A stretch of DNA of 64,000 nucleotides from Xanthomarina spongicola (GTDB lineage: Bacteria; Bacteroidota; Bacteroidia; Flavobacteriales; Flavobacteriaceae): NCBI RefSeq assembly GCF_003148645.1, contig NZ_QGGP01000001.1:558001-622000 (forward strand). Reading direction: 5' to 3'. This document shows, one piece after another, positions 53,180 through 62,101 of the stretch (its first letter is position 1; each line of letters starts with the position of its first letter). The notes under the pieces are model-generated. The model was not told the origin of the DNA. It made no database searches and saw nothing but the letters and a program-made list of their open reading frames with translations. The translations under genes were made by a program, and so were the position numbers.

Positions 53180-54622
53180 TTAAAACTCAGCATTTTGAGG
53201 TGTTCTAGGAAAAGGAATTACGTCGCGAATGTTACCCATTCCTGTGGCAAACATCACTAAGCGCTCAAACCCTAAACCAAAACCAGAATGCACTGCAGTT
53301 CCGTATTTTCTTAAATCTAAATACCACCACAATTCTTCTTCGTCGATGCCTAAGGCTTTCATTTTTGCTTTTAATACGTCTAGTCTTTCTTCACGTTGCG
53401 AGCCTCCAACCATTTCTCCAATACCAGGAAATAAAATATCCATGGCGCGAACGGTTTTTCCATCTTCGTTTAAACGCATATAGAATGCTTTAATGTTTGC
53501 TGGATAATCGAACAAAATAACAGGACAGTTAAAATGTTTTTCTACTAGGTAACGTTCGTGTTCACTTTGTAAATCGGCTCCCCATTCTTCAATAATATAC
53601 TTGAATTTCTTTTTCTTGTTTGGTTTACAATTTCTAAGAATATCAATGGCTTCTGTATAGCTTACACGTTTAAAATTGTTATCTACTACAAACTTAATTT
53701 TTTCAATTAAGCTCATCTCACTACGTTCGGCTTGTGGTTTTGTTTTTTCTTCGTCTAACAATCTGCTTTCTAAAAACTCTAAATCCTCGCGATTGTGTTC
53801 AAGTATATAACTTAAAACCGATTTCATAAAGTCTTCTGCCAAGTCCATATTTCCTGCCAAATCCATAAAAGCGACTTCTGGTTCAATCATCCAAAATTCT
53901 GCTAAATGTCTGGATGTGTTTGAGTTTTCGGCTCTAAAGGTTGGACCAAACGTATATACCTTTCCAAGAGACATAGCATAGGTTTCAGCTTCTAATTGTC
54001 CAGAAACTGTTAAGTTGGTTTCTTTTCCAAAAAAGTCTTCTTTGAAATTAACGTTTCCATCTTCATCTAAAGGTGGATTTTTAGCATCTAAATTAGACAC
54101 ACGAAACATTTCTCCTGCTCCTTCAGCATCACTTCCAGTAATAATTGGTGTGTGCATATAGTAAAAGCCATTTTCATTAAAATACTTATGAATAGCAAAA
54201 GATAATGAAGAACGTAAGCGCATAACAGCACTAAAAGTGCTAGTTCTTGTTCTTAAATGAGCATTTTCTCTTAAAAACTCGAAAGAGTGTTTTTTAGGTT
54301 GAATTGGAAATGTCTCAGGATCTGAATCTCCTAGAATTTCAATAGATTTTACTTGTATTTCTACTTGTTGTCCTTTTCCTTGACTTTCGGTTAGAGATCC
54401 TTTTATTGATACAGCAGCTCCAGTAGTTATACGTTTTAAAACGGCTTCGTCTGTATTTTCAAAATCAACTACACATTGAATGTTATTTATAGTAGAACCA
54501 TCGTTTAATGCAATAAAACGATTCGCTCTAAATGTTCTTACCCAACCTTTAACTTCAACATCTTGTAGTTTGTTTTCTTTAGAGAGTAAGCTTGCAATTG
54601 TGTTCGATGTCATTGTAATCAT
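53180..54622 (-). CDS. asnS: Asparaginyl-tRNA synthetase
   Basis: Class IIb synthetase charging tRNA-Asn. The OB-fold (about 18-110, VKGWVRTFRANRFIALNDGS) is followed by the core with motif 2 (FRAENSNTSRHLAEFWMIEPE) and motif 3 (GFGLGFERLVMFATGMGNIRD). The ending PFPRTPQNAEF is typical. 480 aa. The ATG at 54622 or the one three codons later at 54613 (MTSNTIASLL) could be used; the latter fits family starts slightly better. Confidence 0.96.
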   Translation of the reverse strand: MITMTSNTIASLLSKENKLQDVEVKGWVRTFRANRFIALNDGSTINNIQCVVDFENTDEAVLKRITTGAAVSIKGSLTESQGKGQQVEIQVKSIEILGDSDPETFPIQPKKHSFEFLRENAHLRTRTSTFSAVMRLRSSLSFAIHKYFNENGFYYMHTPIITGSDAEGAGEMFRVSNLDAKNPPLDEDGNVNFKEDFFGKETNLTVSGQLEAETYAMSLGKVYTFGPTFRAENSNTSRHLAEFWMIEPEVAFMDLAGNMDLAEDFMKSVLSYILEHNREDLEFLESRLLDEEKTKPQAERSEMSLIEKIKFVVDNNFKRVSYTEAIDILRNCKPNKKKKFKYIIEEWGADLQSEHERYLVEKHFNCPVILFDYPANIKAFYMRLNEDGKTVRAMDILFPGIGEMVGGSQREERLDVLKAKMKALGIDEEELWWYLDLRKYGTAVHSGFGLGFERLVMFATGMGNIRDVIPFPRTPQNAEF

Positions 54623-54658
54623 ATTTTGTTCACAAAGATAATTCTTTGTTATATTTTT

Positions 54659-57076
54659 TTAATTGTTGTTTTTATCGTTTTCAAATTCATCTTCATTTAT
54701 ATCTTCTTCTGGAATAATATTTATAGAAGGCTCTTTTAATACTTCTTTGTTAGCAATACTTCTTTCTAACGATAATAATAAAGAAGGAAGCAACAGTAAA
54801 TTAGATAACATAGCAAAAAGTAGAGTAGCAGAAACTAAAGCTCCTAACGCTACAGTACCACCAAAACTAGAGAAAGTAAATACTAAAAAGCCAAAGAATA
54901 AAACAATAGAAGTATAAAACATACTTACACCAGTTTCACGAAGTGCAGCATAAACAGATTTTCTAATTTTCCAATGATTGGCCTGAAGTTCTTGTCTGTA
55001 TTTAGCAAGAAAGTGGATGGTGTCGTCTACCGAAATACCAAAAGCAATACTAAACACTAATATGGTTGAAGGTTTAATTGGTACTCCTAAATAACCCATT
55101 AATCCAGCAGTTATAACTAAAGGTAATAAGTTTGGTACTAATGAAACCACAATCATTCTAAACGAACGAAACATGTAAGCCATAAATAAAGAGATTAAAA
55201 AGATAGCTAGAGACAAAGAAATGGCTAAGTTTTTAACTAAATATTTGGTTCCTTTTTGAAACACTAGTGCTTTTCCAGTAATGGTTACGTTGTACTTATC
55301 TGCAGGAAAAACCTTATTTATTTTTGCTTGAAGATTATCTTCTATACGCTCCATTTTGTCTGTTCCAATATCTTTCATGAACGTAGTAATACGAGCATAT
55401 TGACCAGTACTATCCACAAAATTGTTTAGTAGGTTTAGATCAGACGATGAGTTTTTTGCATAACTTAAAATAAAGCTATTTTCTTGAGATGTTGGTAATT
55501 GATAATATTTAGGGTTACCATTATAATAGGCTTGTTTAGAATACTTAACAAGACTTACAATAGAAATTGGTCTTGATAATTCTGGAGTTTCTAGAATAAC
55601 ATCTTCTAGCTCATTCATGCGTTTTAAAGTGGCTAACTTCATAACGCCTTTTTTACGTTTGGTATCGACTAAAATTTCAACTGGCATAATACCATTAAAC
55701 TCTTCTTCAAAAAAGCGAATATCTTGAAAAAACTCAGCTTCTTTAGACATGTCTTCTATTAGGCTACCAGAAATTTTTATTTGATAGATGCCAATCATGC
55801 TGGCAATTAATAGAATAATTGAAGTAATGTAAATAGTAATACGTCTTTGTTTTACCATACGTTCCATCCAATTTACAAAACCACCTATCCAACGTTTATT
55901 TAAATGTTCTAAATGTCTGTCTTTTGGATAAGGTAAAAATGTGTAAATAATTGGAATGATAAGCAAGCATAAAATAAAGATAGCTAGAATACTTAATGAT
56001 GCAACTAGACCAAACTCCTTTAGAAGTGTGCTTTCAGTTAGCATAAATGTAGCAAAACCTGAAGCTGTAGTTACATTGGTCATTAATGTAGCATTACCAA
56101 TTTTGGTTATTACACGTTGTAAAGATTTTACTTTATTGCCATGTAATTTAACTTCATGCTGATACTTATTTATTAAGAAAATACAGTTTGGAATTCCAAT
56201 AACAATTATTAATGGTGGAATTAAAGCTGTAAGAACCGTTATCTCATAGTTTAATAAACCAATAATTCCAAAGGTCCACATAACACCAATACAAACTACT
56301 ATAAGTGAAATTAAGGTGGCTCTAAACGACCTAAAAAAGAAAAAGAAAATAAGCGATGTTACACCAAGTGCCAAGGCAATAAACTTTCCAATTTCATCGA
56401 CAATGTTTTGTGCATTTAAGGTTCTAACATAAGGCATTCCAGAGATTCTAACATCCAGATTGGTAGCTTCTTCAAAAGCTTCTACCTTTGGTAATAACTC
56501 ATTAAAAACAAAATCTTTTCGGGCAGATGTATTAACAATATCTTTTTTTAGATATATAGCTGTCCTAATTGTTTTAGTATTCTTATTGAAAAGGAAATTA
56601 TCGTAAAAAGGGTATTGCTTAAATAATTCTTCTTGAAGCGAATCTAATTGGGTTATAGAATTTATAGAGTCTTTAATAAAAGGTATTAATTCAAAACGCT
56701 CGTTTTCGGTATCTTTTACTAATTTTTTAAGATCCTTAATGGATAATACAGCTTCAATTTCATTTAGACTTTTAAATTCTTCTGAGAGCTTGTTCCAAGC
56801 ATTTAATTTTTCAACAGTAAAAAGAGAAGAATCTTTTATTCCTAAAACAACTAAATTACCTTCTTCTCCAAAAACTTTTAAGAAATCGTTATAAACGACA
56901 TTTACTTCATGATCATCAGGTAGTAAGTTGGCTTCAGTATAAGTGAATCGCATATTTTCCCACTGAGTGCTAAAAAAAACAGTAGCTAAAACAATTGCGA
57001 GAAGTATGGCAATTTTATTTCTTAAAATTACTCGAGCAATTACATCCCAAAACCCTTTTGTAAATAGTTTAAACAT
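54659..57076 (-). CDS. MMPL/RND-superfamily exporter
   Basis: An 805-aa inner-membrane protein with two MMPL repeats, each a single helix, a periplasmic domain and a block of five to six helices. The TM4-type signature FGISVDDTIHFLAKYRQE in the second repeat and PPLIIVIGIPNCIFLINKYQHE in the first are diagnostic. Bacteroidota members are suggested to move lipids or hopanoid-like molecules; the substrate here is unknown. It lies 36 nt upstream of asnS on the same strand and may be cotranscribed with it. Confidence 0.88.
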   Translation of the reverse strand: MFKLFTKGFWDVIARVILRNKIAILLAIVLATVFFSTQWENMRFTYTEANLLPDDHEVNVVYNDFLKVFGEEGNLVVLGIKDSSLFTVEKLNAWNKLSEEFKSLNEIEAVLSIKDLKKLVKDTENERFELIPFIKDSINSITQLDSLQEELFKQYPFYDNFLFNKNTKTIRTAIYLKKDIVNTSARKDFVFNELLPKVEAFEEATNLDVRISGMPYVRTLNAQNIVDEIGKFIALALGVTSLIFFFFFRSFRATLISLIVVCIGVMWTFGIIGLLNYEITVLTALIPPLIIVIGIPNCIFLINKYQHEVKLHGNKVKSLQRVITKIGNATLMTNVTTASGFATFMLTESTLLKEFGLVASLSILAIFILCLLIIPIIYTFLPYPKDRHLEHLNKRWIGGFVNWMERMVKQRRITIYITSIILLIASMIGIYQIKISGSLIEDMSKEAEFFQDIRFFEEEFNGIMPVEILVDTKRKKGVMKLATLKRMNELEDVILETPELSRPISIVSLVKYSKQAYYNGNPKYYQLPTSQENSFILSYAKNSSSDLNLLNNFVDSTGQYARITTFMKDIGTDKMERIEDNLQAKINKVFPADKYNVTITGKALVFQKGTKYLVKNLAISLSLAIFLISLFMAYMFRSFRMIVVSLVPNLLPLVITAGLMGYLGVPIKPSTILVFSIAFGISVDDTIHFLAKYRQELQANHWKIRKSVYAALRETGVSMFYTSIVLFFGFLVFTFSSFGGTVALGALVSATLLFAMLSNLLLLPSLLLSLERSIANKEVLKEPSINIIPEEDINEDEFENDKNNN

Positions 57077-57220
57077 ACGCTATTAAAAACAGGCGCAAAG
57101 TTAGGGAAAAGCAATGTATTTGCTCAATGATTTTAGCGATAATGTCATGATTTGGATGATCTTTATCTGAATAAAGATTAATTTATTTGGTGAAGAATAG
57201 ATTTTATAAAATCTATGAAT

Positions 57221-57251
57221 AAAAAAAAGCGACTATATAGTCGCTTTTTTT
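57221..57251 (-). terminator. Terminator of pyrH-frr
   Basis: The perfect palindrome GCGACTATATAGTCGC (57229-57244) is flanked by A8 and T7, directly beside the frr stop. Confidence 0.9.
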
Positions 57252-57252
57252 A

Positions 57253-57807
57253 TTAAACTGTCATGATTTCTTTTTCTTTAATATCTAAAATAGCATCTAT
57301 TTTTAGAACATAAGCGTCTGTCATCTTTTGAATGTCTATTTCAGCATTCTTTTGAAGATCTTCTGAGACATCAGATTTTTTTATTTCTGTATTAGCATCT
57401 TTTCTAGCAGAACGAACACTAATTTTAGCATCTTCAGTTTCAGCTTTTGCTTGTTTAGCTAAATCACGTCTACGTTCCTCAGTTAATGGAGGAACATTTA
57501 TAATAATGGTGTCTCCATTATTCATTGGGTTAAAACCTAAGTTGGCATACATAATACCACGTTCAATTTCCTGAAGCATATTTTTTTCCCAAGGTTGAAC
57601 AGTAATGGTTCTGCCATCTGGCGTATTTACATTTGCAACTTGACTTAGTGGTGTTTGTGAACCATAGTAGTCCACCATAACGCTACCTAACATGGCTGGA
57701 CTTGCTTTTCCAGCTCTAATATTTACTAATTGTTTTTCAAGATGCTTTAAGGCAGCATCCATAGATTCTTTTGTTGTGTCTAGTATAAACTGAATGTCTT
57801 CGTTCAT
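57253..57807 (-). CDS. frr: Ribosome recycling factor
   Basis: A 184-aa translation factor that, with EF-G, splits post-termination ribosomes. The three-helix domain signature is seen at both ends (LVNIRAGKASPAML and LTEERRRDLAKQAKAETEDAKISVR). Follows pyrH with a 63-nt gap, the usual order. Confidence 0.97.
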   Translation of the reverse strand: MNEDIQFILDTTKESMDAALKHLEKQLVNIRAGKASPAMLGSVMVDYYGSQTPLSQVANVNTPDGRTITVQPWEKNMLQEIERGIMYANLGFNPMNNGDTIIINVPPLTEERRRDLAKQAKAETEDAKISVRSARKDANTEIKKSDVSEDLQKNAEIDIQKMTDAYVLKIDAILDIKEKEIMTV

Positions 57808-57870
57808 CTTAATAAAATTTAATATTACAAAGGATGTTTCAAAAAATAAGCCAAAGATTAAAAATAAGGA

Positions 57871-58578
57871 TTATAAATTAACTTTAGTTCCTATATTTTC
57901 ACCTGTAACAACTTTTAAAAGGTTTCCTTTTTTATTCATATCAAAAACAATAATAGGTAACTCGTTTTCTTGACTTAAAGTAAAAGCTGTTGTGTCCATG
58001 ACTTTTAAACCTTTTCTTAAAACATCGTCGAAAGATATATGATCGAATTTAATTGCTTTCGAATCTTTTTCTGGATCAGTATTATAGATTCCATCAACTC
58101 GAGTTCCTTTTAAAATAACATCTGCACTAATTTCAATAGCTCTTAAAACAGCAGCAGAGTCTGTTGTAAAATATGGGTTGCCGGTTCCACCACCAAAAAT
58201 AACAACACGTCCTTTTTCTAAATGTCTTAAAGCACGTCTTCTAATAAAAGGTTCTGCAACTTCTTCAATATGGATAGCTGTTTGTAGTCTGGTTGGTACA
58301 CCTGCATTTTCCAGAGCACTTTGTAAAGCCAAACCATTGATAACTGTAGCAAGCATTCCCATGTGGTCTCCTTGAACTCTATCCATGCCATTGCTAGCAC
58401 CTGCAACACCTCTAAAGATATTGCCTCCTCCAATAACAATTGCAACTTCTACACCCAGCTCTTTAATTTCTTTAATGTCATTTGCATATTCAGATAATCG
58501 ATCTGGATCAATTCCATATTGTCTGTTACCCATTAAGGCTTCACCAGATAATTTTAAAAGAATTCTTTTGTATTTCAT
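57871..58578 (-). CDS. pyrH: UMP kinase
   Basis: A hexameric amino-acid-kinase-fold enzyme phosphorylating UMP to UDP for pyrimidine nucleotide synthesis. 235 aa, with [13 protein letters not shown] (phosphate loop), [34 protein letters not shown] (seen as [18 protein letters not shown]) and [15 protein letters not shown]. It is the first gene of the pyrH-frr pair, apart from tsf, which ends at its own terminator. Confidence 0.97.
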   Translation of the reverse strand: MKYKRILLKLSGEALMGNRQYGIDPDRLSEYANDIKEIKELGVEVAIVIGGGNIFRGVAGASNGMDRVQGDHMGMLATVINGLALQSALENAGVPTRLQTAIHIEEVAEPFIRRRALRHLEKGRVVIFGGGTGNPYFTTDSAAVLRAIEISADVILKGTRVDGIYNTDPEKDSKAIKFDHISFDDVLRKGLKVMDTTAFTLSQENELPIIVFDMNKKGNLLKVVTGENIGTKVNL

Positions 58579-58710
58579 TAGTTGAATTTGGTCTGTTAAA
58601 GATTCCCTAAGTGGGAATTTACGTTTAGCAAAACTACATAATTTTTTTGTTTTTAGTTTTAAAAATAATTTTCAAATGTTTTAAAATTGAGTTTAAAGTT
58701 ATGGTATAAA

Positions 58711-58740
58711 AAAACCACTACTGATTAAAGTAGTGGTTTT
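58711..58740 (-). terminator. Terminator of the rplM-rpsI-rpsB-tsf operon
   Basis: AAAACCACTACT (58711-58722) pairs with AGTAGTGGTTTT (58729-58740); a T7 run follows on the minus strand, 40 nt after the tsf stop. Confidence 0.9.
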
Positions 58741-58779
58741 ATATTTATATTCTTTGCTTTACGCTTAGAAGATATTATG

Positions 58780-59754
58780 TTAACCTAAAGTTACACGTTT
58801 AAAACCTGTAATTGAAACATCTCCATAAGATGCTACATATTTAGCAACGTTTATCTTCTCATCTTTAATAAAGTTTTGATCTAATAAACATTTTTCTTGG
58901 TCTAAAGTGGTGTTATCTGAAATAAAACGTTCCATTTTCCCTGGAAGAATTCTATCCCAAATTTGTTCTGGTTTACCTTCAGCTTTTAATTCAGCTTTTG
59001 CAGCTTCTTCAGCTTTAGCAATAACTTCAGGAGTTAATTGAGCCATAGAGATATATTGAGGAACATTTTTAAGTGTTTTACCTAAACGTCCTAATTCAAT
59101 ATTATCTTTTTCTATAACTGCAATTCTAGCTTCTGTTTCTGATGCTATAAAAGCAGAATCAAAATCTTTATAAGACAATGTTGTTGCTCCCATAGATGCC
59201 ACTTGCATAGCAACGTCTTTTACCAAAGTATCAGCATTATCAACTTCTTTAGATAAGCCAACTAAGGCTGCAATTTTATTAATATGAACATATTGTCCTA
59301 CGTAAGGTGCATCTAACTTTTCAAATGCCGTGATGTCTAATTTTTCACCAATTACTCCAGTTTGTTCTGTTAATTTTTCAGAAACAGTCATTCCACCAAA
59401 ATCAGCAGCTAAAAATTCTTCCTTAGTGTTGTAGTTTAATGCAATATCAGCCAATTGGTTAGCTAATGCTACAAAGTTTTCGTTTTTACCAACAAAATCA
59501 GTTTCACATCCTAATACAATTGCAACACCAGAAGTGTTGTCTGCGTTTATTTTTGCAATAGCAGCTCCTTCAGAAGAATCTCTGTCAGCTCTTTTTTCTG
59601 CTACTTTTTGTCCTTTTTTACGTAATACTTCAATGGCTTTGTCAAAATTACCTTCAGCTTCCACTAAAGCTTTTTTGCAATCCATCATACCTGCACCTGT
59701 TGCTTGTCTTAATTTATTTACTTCTGCTGCTGTTACTTTTACCATAGCTTCCAT
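58780..59754 (-). CDS. tsf: Translation elongation factor Ts
   Basis: Guanine-nucleotide exchange factor for EF-Tu. The UBA-like N-terminus has VTAAEVNKLRQATGAGMMDCKKALVEA and the core has TDFVGKNENFVALANQLA. At 324 aa it is longer than E. coli EF-Ts (283 aa), as in other Bacteroidota. Two ATGs are possible: 59754, or 59745 (MVKVTAAEV), which matches family N-termini better. Follows rpsB. Confidence 0.96.
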   Translation of the reverse strand: MEAMVKVTAAEVNKLRQATGAGMMDCKKALVEAEGNFDKAIEVLRKKGQKVAEKRADRDSSEGAAIAKINADNTSGVAIVLGCETDFVGKNENFVALANQLADIALNYNTKEEFLAADFGGMTVSEKLTEQTGVIGEKLDITAFEKLDAPYVGQYVHINKIAALVGLSKEVDNADTLVKDVAMQVASMGATTLSYKDFDSAFIASETEARIAVIEKDNIELGRLGKTLKNVPQYISMAQLTPEVIAKAEEAAKAELKAEGKPEQIWDRILPGKMERFISDNTTLDQEKCLLDQNFIKDEKINVAKYVASYGDVSITGFKRVTLG

Positions 59755-59772
59755 ATATTTTAATATTTAAAA

Positions 59773-59816
59773 AAGTCGTTTAATCTATTTTCAAACTAGA
59801 AAAGAATAAACGACTT
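59773..59816 (-). promoter_or_regulatory. Long hairpin in the rpsB-tsf intergenic region
   Basis: AAGTCGTTTA (59773-59782) pairs with TAAACGACTT (59807-59816), with an inner TTTTC/GAAAA pair. No T-run, so it is more likely an RNA structure that tunes tsf expression or protects rpsB mRNA than a terminator. Confidence 0.5.
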
Positions 59817-59837
59817 AATTAGGTTGTTTTTAATAAT

Positions 59838-60617
59838 TTATTCTTCCTCGTCTTTTGCTACTGCTTTCTTTTTTGGAGCAGCTTTCTTTTCAGCTTTAGG
59901 TTCAGCATCTTTACTAGTTGCATCTTTTTCAGCTTTACGTTCTGCTAATCCACCTGCAATTGCATCTGTTACGTGGGTTAAAATTTTGCTTATTGATTTA
60001 GAAGCATCATCGTTTGCTGGTATTACATAATCAACTTGACGTGGATCAGAGTTGGTGTCAACCATAGCAAATATTGGAATGTTTAATTTTTGAGCTTCTG
60101 CAATAGCAATGTGTTCACGTTTAATATCTACAACAAATAATGCTGCTGGTAAACGCGTCATATCGCTAATAGAACCTAAGTTCTTTTCTAATTTAGCACG
60201 TTGACGGTCTACTTGTAAACGTTCTTTTTTAGATAAAGAATTGAAAGTACCATCTTTCTTCATTCTATCGATAGTTGCCATTTTTTTAACGGCTTTTCTA
60301 ATAGTAACGAAGTTAGTTAACATACCACCTGGCCATCTTTCAGTGATGTAAGGCATGTTGATGTTACCAGCTTTTTCAGCTACAATATCTTTAGCTTGTT
60401 TTTTTGTTGCAACAAATAAAATTTTACGTCCAGAAGCTGCAATTTTTGCAAGTGCTGCTCCAGCTTCATCTATTTTTGCTGCTGTTTTGTATAAGTTAAT
60501 AATATGAATGCCATTACGCTCCATATATACGTAAGGAGCCATGTTTGGATCCCATTTACGTGTAAGGTGTCCAAAGTGTACACCTGCTTCAAGTAAGTCT
60601 TTTACTTCTACTGCCAT
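59838..60617 (-). CDS. rpsB: 30S ribosomal protein S2
   Basis: A 259-aa ribosomal protein with the signature [22 protein letters not shown] and [15 protein letters not shown], and a family-typical [11 protein letters not shown] ([25 protein letters not shown]). The lysine/alanine-rich tail (residues 225-259) is common in the phylum. The start at 60617 ([12 protein letters not shown]) is chosen over 60650, which would add residues of unrelated type inside the leader. Confidence 0.97.
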   Translation of the reverse strand: MAVEVKDLLEAGVHFGHLTRKWDPNMAPYVYMERNGIHIINLYKTAAKIDEAGAALAKIAASGRKILFVATKKQAKDIVAEKAGNINMPYITERWPGGMLTNFVTIRKAVKKMATIDRMKKDGTFNSLSKKERLQVDRQRAKLEKNLGSISDMTRLPAALFVVDIKREHIAIAEAQKLNIPIFAMVDTNSDPRQVDYVIPANDDASKSISKILTHVTDAIAGGLAERKAEKDATSKDAEPKAEKKAAPKKKAVAKDEEE

Positions 60618-60809
60618 TTTGTAATAGTTTACGTTCTGTTGTATTAGCAATGTTTAAGTGGTCATTTTTCAATTCGCCTTAATCATTTAGATGCTAAACT
60701 AAATCCTGACCATTTGGTCATGGACAACAATAACTGGGTTATTTTTTTGTTTTGTTTCAACAAAATTGAGATACTTATTATAAAGACACTCAATCTTGTT
60801 GAAGATAAA
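60618..60809 (-). promoter_or_regulatory. Structured leader upstream of rpsB
   Basis: The 192-nt gap between rpsI and rpsB is unusually long for this operon. Just after the rpsI stop the RNA can form a 15-bp stem with one G-U pair (60803-60789 with 60770-60756), not followed by a T-run. Further down is a TGACC/GGTCA hairpin (60720-60707). The layout suggests an S2-responsive leader. Confidence 0.4.
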
Positions 60810-61196
60810 TTAACGTTTAGAGAATTGAAATTTCTTACGAGCTTTCTTCTGACCGAATTTCTTACGCTCAACCATTCTTGGATCTCTTGTTAATAAACCT
60901 TCTGGTTTAAGAATTAATCTGTTTTCCGCATCTAATTCGCACATAACGCGAGATAATGCTAAACGGATTGCTTCTGCTTGACCTGTGATACCTCCTCCAA
61001 ATACATTTACTGTAATATCAAAGTTGCCATCATTGTTAGTCATAACTATAGGTTGGTTTACTTTATACTGCAATGTAGCAGTAGGAAAATAAACAGCTAT
61101 GTCTTTTTTATTAATCGTGATGTTCCCTTTTCCTGGGGCAACATACACACGTGCAACAGCCGTCTTTCTACGGCCAATTTTGTGAATTACTTCCAT
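60810..61196 (-). CDS. rpsI: 30S ribosomal protein S9
   Basis: 128 aa, with IGRRKTAVARVYVAPGKGNITIN and the C-terminal RKKFGQKKARKKFQFSKR whose last residues contact P-site tRNA. It starts one nucleotide after the rplM stop. In most species the gene pair rplM-rpsI is fixed. Confidence 0.97.
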   Translation of the reverse strand: MEVIHKIGRRKTAVARVYVAPGKGNITINKKDIAVYFPTATLQYKVNQPIVMTNNDGNFDITVNVFGGGITGQAEAIRLALSRVMCELDAENRLILKPEGLLTRDPRMVERKKFGQKKARKKFQFSKR

Positions 61197-61197
61197 G

Positions 61198-61653
61198 TTA
61201 TTTGAATTCTTCTAGGTTAATTGTTTTTGGTTTTTGAGCTTCATGAGTATGAGCTGAACCAACAACAACATTTAAATTACGGAATAAATCTGCACCTAAT
61301 TTGTTTTTAGGTAACATTCCTTTTACTGATTTTTCTACTAATCTTGCTGGATCTTTTCCAAACAATTCTGTAGCAGATAAACTTCTTTGACCACCTGGAT
61401 AACCTGTGTGACGGATATAAGATTTATCTGTCCATTTGTTTCCTGTTAAGTTGATTTTTTCTGCATTGATAACAATAACGTTATCTCCACAATCAACATG
61501 TGGTGTGAAGTTAGGCTTGTGTTTACCTCTTAAAAGTTTTGCAACTTTAGAGCATAAACGACCTAGGCTTTGACCTTCAGCATCAACTAAAACCCACTCT
61601 TTATTAACAGTAGCTTTGTTTGCTGAAATTGTTTTGTAGCTTAATGTGTCCAC
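61198..61653 (-). CDS. rplM: 50S ribosomal protein L13
   Basis: 151 aa, with WVLVDAEGQSLGRLCSKVAKLLRGK and the family pattern AEKINLTGNKWTDKSYIRHTGYPGG. First gene of the translation operon, about 60 nt after a clear promoter. Confidence 0.97.
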   Translation of the reverse strand: MDTLSYKTISANKATVNKEWVLVDAEGQSLGRLCSKVAKLLRGKHKPNFTPHVDCGDNVIVINAEKINLTGNKWTDKSYIRHTGYPGGQRSLSATELFGKDPARLVEKSVKGMLPKNKLGADLFRNLNVVVGSAHTHEAQKPKTINLEEFK

Positions 61654-61720
61654 ACTTATTAATTTTTTTATCTCGCACGATGCGAAATAGATTAAACATT
61701 CCTCTCTTTAAAAGAGTTTG

Positions 61721-61750
61721 CAAATTTACGATTATATATTTGATTACCAA
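61721..61750 (-). promoter_or_regulatory. Promoter of the rplM operon
   Basis: Minus-strand TTG (61750-61748), 19 nt, TAAATTTG (61728-61721), an ideal Bacteroidota promoter. It carries no TTAACA array and so serves as a contrast to the phosphate-island promoters. Confidence 0.8.
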
Positions 61751-62101
61751 ATAGTGTAGTGAGATATTTTTGATAACTCTGTTAATATCTTTTTATAGAC
61801 ATTTTTTATTGAAAATTATATCTTTTTCTTTTCAAATTAATAAAAGAAAAATCATCATTATCAAACTCTATTTATTTTCTAAGTAGATAAATGTCTTTTT
61901 GAGATTAGCTTCATTAAGATAATTAACAAAAAGCTCTTTGGAAACTCCAGAACCGTTACCATTCCAAAACAAATGACAAAAAATTCTATTAGAATTTATA
62001 ATCTCTTGTTGAATTTAAAACAACAGATTAAATTATTTTAAATTAGTTTTAAAATGAAAAGCATAATTAATACCTTTATTAAAATTTAAACACCATCAAT
62101 T
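61751..62101. other. Intergenic region with no clear feature
   Basis: About 350 bp of very AT-rich sequence between the divergent rplM promoter and the sulfatase. I see no ORF, RNA gene or strong hairpin. TACCTTTA near 62070 is a poor match to a -7 element for the sulfatase. Confidence 0.5.

Noticed and set aside
52950-53183. 77-codon plus-strand ORF between rpoN and asnS
   Set aside because: It covers the asnS terminator hairpin, has no family resemblance and an odd composition; probably non-coding.
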